DNA from: a virus
Strand: one strand, 5' to 3'
IMG/VR virus record: IMGVR_UViG_3300025420_000014
Location: 1-34,842 of that record
Length of the DNA stretch: 34,842 nucleotides
In this document: positions 20,263 to 27,960 of the stretch, piece by piece
Layout of the letters: each line of letters begins with the position of its first letter
How positions within the stretch are numbered: the first letter of the stretch is position 1
Notes under the pieces: model-generated
Told to the model about the DNA's origin: nothing
The model's database searches: none
What the model saw: the letters and a program-made list of their open reading frames with translations, nothing else
Position numbers and translations under genes: made by a program

Positions 20263-20556
20263 ATGGCATTTACAATTACCCCCCTAGCTGGTGTTGATCT
20301 TTACAATACTGCTCAAACAAATCCTAACTCTGCTGGTACAGCAATTGCAACATTTGGCCCTTTAGGTGCTGAAGTGTTCGGTTCTGACGGCTTCCGTTAT
20401 GTTTTTGCACAAGCAGGTGCAGCAATCGGTGTATCGACAGCAACTTGCACAATTAACGCATCAACTTTCCAAGCAACTCCTTCTGCTGGTACATATTTGT
20501 CAGGTGCTTCTATGGCATCAGGCGATTATGGCTGGTTTAGTAAGGCTAGTGTTTAA
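20263..20556 (+). CDS. Capsid decoration-type protein (probable)
   Basis: A 97-residue small protein rich in Ala, Gly, Thr and Ser, starting with a strong AAGGAAATTATC leader like that of the capsid gene. The FGPLGAEVFGSDGFRYVFAQAGAAI pattern resembles small beta-rich proteins that follow capsid genes and bind the capsid surface. There are no charged clusters or signal peptide. A strong terminator lies just after it, so it closes the capsid transcription unit. Decoration function is inferred from position. Confidence 0.6.
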   Translation: MAFTITPLAGVDLYNTAQTNPNSAGTAIATFGPLGAEVFGSDGFRYVFAQAGAAIGVSTATCTINASTFQATPSAGTYLSGASMASGDYGWFSKASV

Positions 20557-20578
20557 TAGTAATTTGTAGTAAAAACGA

Positions 20579-20609
20579 AGGGTTACCTCAAAAGGGTAGC
20601 CCTTTTTTT
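20579..20609 (+). terminator. Rho-independent terminator after the capsid/decoration genes
   Basis: A nine-pair stem (AGGGTTACC, 20579-20587, with GGTAGCCCT, 20595-20603, one G-U pair) closes a 7-nt loop and is followed by a run of seven T. It is the clearest terminator in the window. It lies between high-expression capsid genes and the tail genes, so it likely lowers read-through. Confidence 0.9.
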
Positions 20610-20648
20610 GTTTAACTTTTTACCTTAATACCTTGAGGAGAATTAAAA

Positions 20649-21299
20649 ATGGCTTTACCATCAGATGAGCAAAATGCAGATAGCCGATTACAGGTTCGTT
20701 TCTATAAACGCCCAGTACATCAAGAACAAGAATCAGTAGAAGCTGGCAGACCAATATACAAAGAGTTTGATTTTGTTCATATTTGTGTAGCTGGCGATAC
20801 TTTGACTGAAATCGATACTTATGTGCTAAATAGCCATAAACAGCGTTTTCCGCAACAATGGGCTAACTATCAAAATCGTTTAGGCGCAAATGATGAACAA
20901 ATTATTGGCACTCCTGTAGCAGAATGGCCATTAGTTTCTAAATCGCAGGCTGAAGAACTACGCGCAATGAAGTTTCATACCGTAGAATCAATTGCAGGAG
21001 CATCAGATCAGCAATTACAGCGCATGGGAATGGCAGCAGGAATGTCCCCTTATGCGTTTCGCGATAAAGCAAAGGCATTTTTAAATCTAGCTATGACAGC
21101 AGCAGAAACTGACAAGCGAGAAAGCGAAATTAACGGGTTAAAAGAAGAACTTGCCAAAAAAGAGCAAGAAACTGCTAAAATAAAGGCAGAAACAGATGCG
21201 AAGCTGGCCCAAATGCAAGACCAAATGGCCGCTATACTTGCTGCTGTTGGTGAAAAGAAACCCCGTAAACAGAAAACGGTAGCCACAGAGGAAGTCTAA
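20649..21299 (+). CDS. Hypothetical virion-region protein with helical C-terminus
   Basis: A 216-residue protein preceded by a strong ribosome-binding site (TTGAGGAG). Residues 95-145 include VAEWPLVSKSQAEELRAMKFHTVESIAGASDQQLQRMGMAAGM, a helix-hairpin-helix-like segment. Residues 155-200 are a charged coiled coil (EINGLKEELAKKEQETAKIKAETDAKLAQMQDQ), followed by a basic tail. I recognise the pattern from environmental podovirus genomes where it lies between coat and adaptor genes, but its function is not known to me. Confidence 0.68.
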   Translation: MALPSDEQNADSRLQVRFYKRPVHQEQESVEAGRPIYKEFDFVHICVAGDTLTEIDTYVLNSHKQRFPQQWANYQNRLGANDEQIIGTPVAEWPLVSKSQAEELRAMKFHTVESIAGASDQQLQRMGMAAGMSPYAFRDKAKAFLNLAMTAAETDKRESEINGLKEELAKKEQETAKIKAETDAKLAQMQDQMAAILAAVGEKKPRKQKTVATEEV

Positions 21300-21300
21300 T

Positions 21301-22206
21301 ATGTCATCTACAATGCTCCAATTAGTCCAGCAGGTAACTGCTGAACTTAACCTTTCCGTGCCTTCTTATGTAGTGGGTAATCCTAGTCAGGATGTGCAAC
21401 AAATCTTGGCTTTGATGAACCGCGCAGGGTATGACCTGATTAAGGAACATGATTGGCAAGCATTGGAGTTGGAATATCGCTTCTACACCACAGCACTAAC
21501 CACGACCTGCGATACAACGAATGGGACTTATTTACTTAATAACATTCCAAGTACCGCAGGGCTGGATAATACTTATTCCATTGTAGGCACAAGTATTCCG
21601 CAAGATACCTATGTTGATAATGTTATTGATTCAACTAGCTTAACAACTACTCAATTAGCTTCTGCTACTTCTGTAGGCGGTTCTGTAACTTTTAGTAAGA
21701 CTATTTACCCATTACCACCTGATTACGAAACTATTACCGATAATACGCATTGGGACAAAACAAAGCATTGGCAAATGCTTGGCCCAGTAGATGCCCAGCA
21801 ATGGCAATGGCTAAAGTCGGGTTATATTTCAACAGGGCCTAGAGTTCGTTGGCGTATTCTTGGTAATGAGTTTCAGATTTGGCCACCATATAACACCCAA
21901 GAGTATCTAGGATTTGAATATCGTTCTAAAGGATGGGTCAGAAATACTGCTGGCGATGTATTAAATTATTTCCAAAACGATAGCGATACTACCGTTTTAG
22001 ATGATTCTGTTGTAGCTATATTGACTAAACTTAAATATTTCCAAATCAAATCTTTTGATACAACTTCATTGCAACAAGACTACACAAGGTACTTAAATGT
22101 TGCCAAAGCCAATGATAAGGGTTCTGCTACCTTGTCCTTCGCTCCACAGCCAAGTGCTGTATTGATTGGTTGGGCTAACATCCCCGATACTGGCTATGGG
22201 TCTTAA
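21301..22206 (+). CDS. Head-to-tail adaptor/connector protein
   Basis: A 301-residue protein. The opening TMLQLVQQVTAELNL and LALMNRAGYDLIKEHDWQALELEYRF (about 38-64), then PLPPDYETITDNTHWD and RWRILGNEFQIWPPYNTQEYLGFEYRSKGWV, match the pattern of the gp4/adaptor-like proteins found between coat and tail-hub genes in podoviruses. It would bind under the portal and complete the DNA-filled head. It is followed 2 bases later by the hub gene. Function is inferred from pattern and gene order. Confidence 0.7.
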   Translation: MSSTMLQLVQQVTAELNLSVPSYVVGNPSQDVQQILALMNRAGYDLIKEHDWQALELEYRFYTTALTTTCDTTNGTYLLNNIPSTAGLDNTYSIVGTSIPQDTYVDNVIDSTSLTTTQLASATSVGGSVTFSKTIYPLPPDYETITDNTHWDKTKHWQMLGPVDAQQWQWLKSGYISTGPRVRWRILGNEFQIWPPYNTQEYLGFEYRSKGWVRNTAGDVLNYFQNDSDTTVLDDSVVAILTKLKYFQIKSFDTTSLQQDYTRYLNVAKANDKGSATLSFAPQPSAVLIGWANIPDTGYGS

Positions 22207-22208
22207 TA

Positions 22209-24209
22209 ATGGCCGTAGCTAAAAAATTTAACGCAAATACAACTTCTGTTCCCTCGCCCGTAGGTGGCTGGAATGGTAGGGATTCATTGGCAAATATGCA
22301 ACCGCTAGATGCGGTTCAGCTTGTTAATTGGTATCCAACCCCAACCGATGTCACGATGCGTAAGGGTTATACAGTAGTTTCAGTATTAACTACTTCTACT
22401 GGCGTAAAGACTATTAGTAGTATTACCCATGTAAATGCAATAGCTACTTTAACGACAGCTACAGCACATGGTTTAGTAACTGGTGCTTATGTGTCTATTT
22501 CAGGGACTACCCCTTCTGCCTATAGTGGTGTATTTAAGATTACCATTACTAGCACAACTACCTTTACTTATAACATGGCATCAACTCCTGCTGGCAATGC
22601 TACAGTAGTCGGTACATATTTAAACCAAGCTACTACCCCCGTAAATACTTTAATGAATTACACCCAAACTAGCGGATATAAACTATTTGGCGCAGCAGGA
22701 ACAGATATTTGGGAAACTAAAGCTAACCCTGCAACTAAAGTATTTAGTAATATTTCTAGCGATAAATTACAATTTGTCAATATGACCAACCAAGCAGGGC
22801 ATTTTTTAGTTGCTTGCAATGGTGTAGACCCTGTAATGATTTATGACGGTAGTGCATGGTTTTATGTAGCTACAACAAGTACGGCTGCAACAATTTCTAC
22901 TATTACTCATGTCGGAGCAGTCGCTACACTTACTACCACAACTGCACATGGACTAATAACAAACAATAGGGTTACTATTTCAGGGGCTACTGCAAATGAC
23001 TATAACGGCACTTATGTCATTACAGTAACAGGTGCAACTACCTTTACTTACACTATGGCAACAACGCCTACTGCTAACGCTACAGTAGTTGGTACATACA
23101 CAGTTTTAGGCATTACAGGCGCAGATTCATCAACTTTTATCAATGTAAACCTGTTTAAAAATCGCTTATATTTTACGCAAAAAGACACTTTAAATGCTTG
23201 GTTTTTAGATGTAAATGCTATTGGTGGCGCAGCTTCTCCCCTTTATTTTGGTGGAATTGCTAGAAATTCAGGTTATTTGCAAGCTATGGGTACATGGACT
23301 CTTGATGCTGGACAAGGCGCAGATGACTACGCTGTATTTGTCACTTCTATGGGTGAAGTCATTGTATATAACGGTACTGACCCTGCCGATCCCGCAAATT
23401 GGGCATTAAAAGGCGTTTGGCAATTAGGACAGACATTTAATCGTAGATGCTTCTTTAAATGGGCTGGTGACCTTCTTTTGCTTACTCAAGATGGACTTGT
23501 ACCACTTGCTTCTGCATTGCAATCTAGCCGACTAGACCCTAGAGTAAACCTAACAGACAAGATTTACTATCCTATTAGCCAAGCAGCTACCTTATATTTT
23601 GCACAGTTTGGCTGGCAAATTAACTATTTTGCTTCTGAAAATATGTTAATTTTAAGTATTCCTGTTCCTAATGGAATGGAGCAATATGTAATGCACACCA
23701 TTACTAAAGCTTGGGCAAGATTTACAGGTATTCAAGGTTATTGCTGGGAAGTATCAGGCGATGCCGATATGCACTTTGGTAGTGATGGAGTTGTAGGCAC
23801 TTTGTATAGTGCTTTGTCCGATGACGGCAACAACATTAGCGCAACTGCACAACAAGCTTATAGCTATTTTGACAGCGCAGGTCAATTAAAACGTTTTATG
23901 ATGGTTAGACCAATTCTTCAGTCTACAGGTGGCGTACCAGCCGTTTTATGCGGTCTTAGCGTGGATTTTGACACTCAGTCCCAGCTTGGAGCAGTTTCAT
24001 TTAATCCTACAACACAATCTGAAGGTATTTGGGATTCTGCTAAATGGGATAACAATGTATGGTCAGGCGGGTTAATTACGACTAAGGTTTGGCAAGGCGT
24101 TACAGGACTAGGATTTAGCGGTTCTATCAATTTAAACGCTGTTAGCCGTAATATTGAACTGCATTGGGCATCTACCGATTATGTAATGGAGCGTGGCGGG
24201 GTACTGTGA
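22209..24209 (+). CDS. Tail hub / DNA-stabilisation-type structural protein with duplicated module
   Basis: A 666-residue protein. Residues 13-60 (SPVGGWNGRDSLANMQPLDAVQLVNWYPTPTDVTMRKGY) are the conserved start of a large hub protein common to podovirus tails (comparable by position with P22 gp10). Two copies of a beta-rich module of about 70 residues occur at about 67-137 and 225-297, each with TTATAHGL, YNG or YSG and TFTYTM-type strands followed by NATVVGTY. The rest is beta-propeller-like. It should form the tail nozzle. Its stop overlaps the next start (GTGA). Confidence 0.75.
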   Translation: MAVAKKFNANTTSVPSPVGGWNGRDSLANMQPLDAVQLVNWYPTPTDVTMRKGYTVVSVLTTSTGVKTISSITHVNAIATLTTATAHGLVTGAYVSISGTTPSAYSGVFKITITSTTTFTYNMASTPAGNATVVGTYLNQATTPVNTLMNYTQTSGYKLFGAAGTDIWETKANPATKVFSNISSDKLQFVNMTNQAGHFLVACNGVDPVMIYDGSAWFYVATTSTAATISTITHVGAVATLTTTTAHGLITNNRVTISGATANDYNGTYVITVTGATTFTYTMATTPTANATVVGTYTVLGITGADSSTFINVNLFKNRLYFTQKDTLNAWFLDVNAIGGAASPLYFGGIARNSGYLQAMGTWTLDAGQGADDYAVFVTSMGEVIVYNGTDPADPANWALKGVWQLGQTFNRRCFFKWAGDLLLLTQDGLVPLASALQSSRLDPRVNLTDKIYYPISQAATLYFAQFGWQINYFASENMLILSIPVPNGMEQYVMHTITKAWARFTGIQGYCWEVSGDADMHFGSDGVVGTLYSALSDDGNNISATAQQAYSYFDSAGQLKRFMMVRPILQSTGGVPAVLCGLSVDFDTQSQLGAVSFNPTTQSEGIWDSAKWDNNVWSGGLITTKVWQGVTGLGFSGSINLNAVSRNIELHWASTDYVMERGGVL

Positions 24210-24649
24210 GAAGGGTTACTACTGAAAATCAAAAATATATGGGCGATTGGCTTGTTCGGATGATGAACCACCCAATGCCAATAGATACGGTTTCAATAGG
24301 TCAAGAAATTGACGGTAATTTAGTAGCAGTAGTAGGATTTAACGGATTTATGCCAAAAGCGTGTCAAATTCACATTGCTGCGGCAGGTGAAGTTAATTGG
24401 ATTAGTAAAGATTTATTGTGGGCGGCTTTTGATTATCCCTTTAATATTCTAGGAGTTAGCGTTATACTAGGGCAAGTTTGTGCTGATAACACAGATGCCC
24501 TAAAGTTAAACCGACACTTGGGCTTTAAAGTAATAGCCGAAATCCCTGATGCCCATATGGATGGTGATTTAGTGATTATGGCTATGCGGAGAGAGGAATG
24601 TCGGTGGCTTGACATCCAATGTCCTTTGAGAACAGCAAGAGGAGAATGA
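24206..24649 (+). CDS. GNAT-family acetyltransferase-like protein
   Basis: I start this gene at GTG 24206, which overlaps the hub stop; an ATG at 24164 lies within the hub gene. The 147-residue product has the GNAT strand order. VAVVGFNGF leads to a central HIAAAGEVNWISKDLLWAAFDYPFNILG helix-strand and then LGQVCADNTDALKLNRHLGFKVIAEIPD, the motif A/B region where acetyl-CoA binds and the LGF turn. Such proteins are common between tail genes of podoviruses. Substrate unknown; a virion or host target is possible. Confidence 0.8.
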   Translation: MRRVTTENQKYMGDWLVRMMNHPMPIDTVSIGQEIDGNLVAVVGFNGFMPKACQIHIAAAGEVNWISKDLLWAAFDYPFNILGVSVILGQVCADNTDALKLNRHLGFKVIAEIPDAHMDGDLVIMAMRREECRWLDIQCPLRTARGE

Positions 24650-24650
24650 T

Positions 24651-26504
24651 ATGGGTGGTGGTGGATTTTTAGGATTAGGGCCTGCCCCTAGTCCCCCTCC
24701 TGCTCCTGACTATACAGGAGCAGCACAAGCAACTGCGGCAGGTAATTTAACTGCTGCTCAGGCTGCTGCTGCTGCCAATCGTGTAAATCAAATTACACCT
24801 TACGGCAACTTAAATTACGCTGAAAATGGTGTTGATTCACAAGGTAACCCTACTTGGACTGCTACTACATCCCTTAATAATGTAGGACAACAGCTTTTAG
24901 ATACCCAAAACAACGCTAGTTTGGGTCTTGGCGGGGCTATTAACGCTCAATTAGGTCAAGTTCAAAATGTAATGGGTGGTGGATTTAATCCACAAACAGG
25001 CCCTATTACTACTAATGTTGGTCAAGCAAATATAAACCCATTAACAGGGCAAGCCAATCTGCAAATGGCAGGTCAAGGCCCAAACATGGGTATGGTAGGT
25101 GGCGCACAACAAGCACAAGGAATGGGTAATGCCCCACAATTAGGTCAAGTAGGACAAGGCCCACAAAACTTGCAAGTAGGTCAAGCACAACAAAATAATA
25201 TGGTCGGACAAGGCCCACAATTTAGTGGAATGGGCAATGCCGCACAATTACAAGGAAATGTAGCTGGTACAGGTATGCAAGGATGGGATACTGCAACTCA
25301 ATTATTGATGAGCCGTTTAAATCCTCAGATGGCACAACAAGCTGAATCACAAAAAGCTCAGTTGGCTAATCAAGGTATTGTTCAGGGAACTCAAGCTTAT
25401 GACAATGCTATGCGTAGCTTTAATCAAGGTCAAAACGACCTATTGACTCAAGCTCAGCTTCAAGGCGCACAAGTTCAGAATCAAATGTTTAACCAAAACT
25501 TGCAAGCTGGACAGTTTGGCAATCAAGCTACTACTCAACAAAATCAAAATCAATTGGCTAATGTTGGGTTTAATAATGCTGCAAGCCAGCAAGGTTATCA
25601 AAATCAATTAGCTGGTACACAAGCTAATAATGCGGCAATGAATCAAAATTATCAAAATCAGTTAGCTGGTCAAGGATTTAATGCACAACAAAATCAACAA
25701 GGTTACTCAAATCAATTAGCTGCTCAACAAGCTAACAATGCTGCCATGATTAATCAAAATCAAGCACAGCTATCAAATATTAATTTAAGCAATCAAGCTG
25801 GTCAGCAAAACTATACCAATCAATTAGCTGGTCAAAGCTTTAATAATCAAGCACAACAACAGCAATATCAGAATCAATTGGCGCAACAAGCAGCTAATAA
25901 TCCTGCATTGCAACAAATGTATACCAATCAGCAAGCACAGCAACAAGGTAATAATGCGTTGGCACAACAACAGTTTGCTAATCAAATGACTAATGCTAAT
26001 TTGGGTAATGCAGCGCAACAACAACAATATAACCAAGCATTGACCAATTACAATATGCCACTTAATACTTTAAGTGCATTGCGTACTGGCGCACAAGTTC
26101 AAAACCCAACATTTCAAAATGTGCCACAACAAGCTACAACTGCTGGTGCTGATCTATTGGGTGCTACAACTGCGGCTGGTAACTACAATCTTGGTACATA
26201 TAACGCCCAGCAAGCTGCACAATCAGGCTTAAATAGCGGATTAATGGGTCTTGGCGGTACTTTGGGCGCGGCAGCAATTATGGGTTCTGACATCCGCATG
26301 AAAGAAAACATTGAACAAGTTGGAGAACTATCTAACGGTCTAAATGTTTACACATACGAATACAAACCTGAATTTAGGAATGACCCATTTGCAGGACACG
26401 GTAAACATATTGGTGTTATGGCTCAAGAAGTTGAAGAAATTATGCCTGAAGCGGTTATTACTCGACCTGACGGTTACAAAATGGTGGATTACGCAAAATT
26501 ATGA
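24651..26504 (+). CDS. Q/N-rich virion protein with C-terminal S74 chaperone domain
   Basis: A 617-residue protein in three parts: a Gly/Pro/Ala start (GGGGFLGLGPAPSPPPAPD), then a very long Gln/Asn/Ala-rich region (about 150-510) built from repeats such as QNQLAGQ..N.A...QQ. The end is a SDIRMKENIEQ ... GVMAQEVEEIMPEAV ... DYAKL domain (about 550-617). That domain is the peptidase S74 intramolecular chaperone, which trimerises a fibre and cuts itself off at the SD site. The middle looks prion-like and disordered. Position at the head of the ejection-protein genes suggests a virion component, perhaps internal or tail-tip. Confidence 0.82.
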   Translation: MGGGGFLGLGPAPSPPPAPDYTGAAQATAAGNLTAAQAAAAANRVNQITPYGNLNYAENGVDSQGNPTWTATTSLNNVGQQLLDTQNNASLGLGGAINAQLGQVQNVMGGGFNPQTGPITTNVGQANINPLTGQANLQMAGQGPNMGMVGGAQQAQGMGNAPQLGQVGQGPQNLQVGQAQQNNMVGQGPQFSGMGNAAQLQGNVAGTGMQGWDTATQLLMSRLNPQMAQQAESQKAQLANQGIVQGTQAYDNAMRSFNQGQNDLLTQAQLQGAQVQNQMFNQNLQAGQFGNQATTQQNQNQLANVGFNNAASQQGYQNQLAGTQANNAAMNQNYQNQLAGQGFNAQQNQQGYSNQLAAQQANNAAMINQNQAQLSNINLSNQAGQQNYTNQLAGQSFNNQAQQQQYQNQLAQQAANNPALQQMYTNQQAQQQGNNALAQQQFANQMTNANLGNAAQQQQYNQALTNYNMPLNTLSALRTGAQVQNPTFQNVPQQATTAGADLLGATTAAGNYNLGTYNAQQAAQSGLNSGLMGLGGTLGAAAIMGSDIRMKENIEQVGELSNGLNVYTYEYKPEFRNDPFAGHGKHIGVMAQEVEEIMPEAVITRPDGYKMVDYAKL

Positions 26505-26815
26505 GCCAATATATCAGCGACATTGCCCCCTATTTTCCTCAAGATGACCAAAAATATACGATGCCTGTATTTCAAAATGCTGCGGCACAACAAGCGTATA
26601 TGAATCAACAACTTGCACAAAGTAATCAATATGCACAACCTTCAAGTCATGGCAACGGATATTCAGGACTAAGTCCTTTAGCTATGGCTGCTATGTTGCG
26701 TAAAAAAGACCCTTATGACCAAGCACAAAAAGCTATGGATAAATATGGCGCAGAAAATGTATACGGATATGGCGGTGGTGGTCAAACGCCAACTAGCTGG
26801 AACGGAGAAGCATAA
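26501..26815 (+). CDS. Small Q/Y-rich virion-region protein
   Basis: A 104-residue protein starting in an ATGA overlap with the S74 gene and ending in a TAATG overlap with the next. It is Gln-, Tyr- and Gly-rich, with a short PLAMAAMLRKK helix near residue 65 and a YGYGGGG tail. No domain recognised; the composition and coupling suggest it belongs to the same virion assembly as its neighbours. Confidence 0.6.
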   Translation: MSQYISDIAPYFPQDDQKYTMPVFQNAAAQQAYMNQQLAQSNQYAQPSSHGNGYSGLSPLAMAAMLRKKDPYDQAQKAMDKYGAENVYGYGGGGQTPTSWNGEA

Positions 26816-27960
26816 TGGCAGATTACAACTTATCCCAAACTGGGAATTTATCCCCTGAAGATTATGCTCAACAGCAGGCTTTAAATCGTCAACAACGCTT
26901 TTCTGAAATGTTGATGCAACAAAATCAACAACCACAAGGACAAATGGTTAGTGGTCGTTATGTTGCGCCTAGTTTTGCTCAAATGTTACAACCAGTAGCT
27001 AATATGATTACTGCTGCCTACATGGGAAAACAAAGCGATACAGAAGCCGCTAAATTAGCTGAGAAGATTCGTAGTGGAAAAGCCACTAAAGAAGAAGCTA
27101 TTACTAATTTAATTACTGGAACTCCTGAAAAAACTACAGAATTAGCTGGGCCTTATACTGGTAATATACCAATGCCTACAGCAGTAACACCTGCTACTAA
27201 GCCTGATTTATCTGCTGCTTTGCGTGAAATAAATACAAATAATCCATATGGTGCAGGTTCGGAATACAAAGCGGCACTTGTAGGAAATATGATTCCTAAA
27301 AAGACTGATGAAATGCTTAATTTTGAAGCGGCTAAATCCGATGGTTTTAAAGGTTCATTTACTGATTACAAAAACAAAATGAACGATTATCAAAAAGAAG
27401 AATTAAAAATAAGTGCTGGCAGACTTGCTGTTGATCAAGCTAAAGCTGCTTTTGAAATGCAAAATGGTAAACCTTTAAATGAATCACAAGGTAAAGCCGC
27501 TGTATTTCATAGTCAAATGGTTGGTGCTAATAATGAATTAAATGATGTTTATGCTAAAGGATTTAATCCTAATAAACCTCAATCTCAAGCAACCACAAGT
27601 ATGGCTGGTGGAATATTTAACTTTTTAACTCCTGCTTCTGCACAACAAGCAAAACAAGCTCAAAATCAATGGACTGAAGCATATTTACGCTTTAAAACAG
27701 GTGCTGGTACTAATGCACATGAAATTGAAACAAATAGAAAAACTTATTTCCCTGATATTGGTGATGCTCCAGCTGTTATTGCTCAAAAAGCTCGTATGCG
27801 TGAACAAGCTCAAAATGACATTGCTATGGCGGCTGGGCCACAAGGAGCAAGAATGGGTGTTCAATCTAATCCTATTGCGCCTATTCCATCTAATGCACCT
27901 GCACAACAAGTTACCCCAAATTTATGGGGTCAAGCAACTGTTGTACAAGAGAATAAATAA
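26815..27960 (+). CDS. Internal virion (ejection) protein, probable
   Basis: A 381-residue protein, mostly helical. A Gln-rich N-terminus is followed by FAQMLQPVANMITAAYMG, then a segment with HSQMVGANNELNDVYAKGFNPNK and FLTPASAQQAKQAQNQWTEAYLRFKTGAGTNAHEIE. I recognise the latter from proteins in ejection-protein clusters of podoviruses. It lies between the Q/N-rich S74 protein and the large pilot-like protein and overlaps both neighbours by one base. It would be packed in the head and injected with DNA; this is inference from order and composition. Confidence 0.6.
   Translation: MADYNLSQTGNLSPEDYAQQQALNRQQRFSEMLMQQNQQPQGQMVSGRYVAPSFAQMLQPVANMITAAYMGKQSDTEAAKLAEKIRSGKATKEEAITNLITGTPEKTTELAGPYTGNIPMPTAVTPATKPDLSAALREINTNNPYGAGSEYKAALVGNMIPKKTDEMLNFEAAKSDGFKGSFTDYKNKMNDYQKEELKISAGRLAVDQAKAAFEMQNGKPLNESQGKAAVFHSQMVGANNELNDVYAKGFNPNKPQSQATTSMAGGIFNFLTPASAQQAKQAQNQWTEAYLRFKTGAGTNAHEIETNRKTYFPDIGDAPAVIAQKARMREQAQNDIAMAAGPQGARMGVQSNPIAPIPSNAPAQQVTPNLWGQATVVQENK

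Noticed and set aside
25012-26036. Leu-rich minus-strand frames in the Q/N-rich gene, and a CRISPR-like look of the repeats
   Set aside because: They mirror Gln codons. The repeats are irregular coding repeats, with no constant repeat-spacer lengths, so not a CRISPR array.
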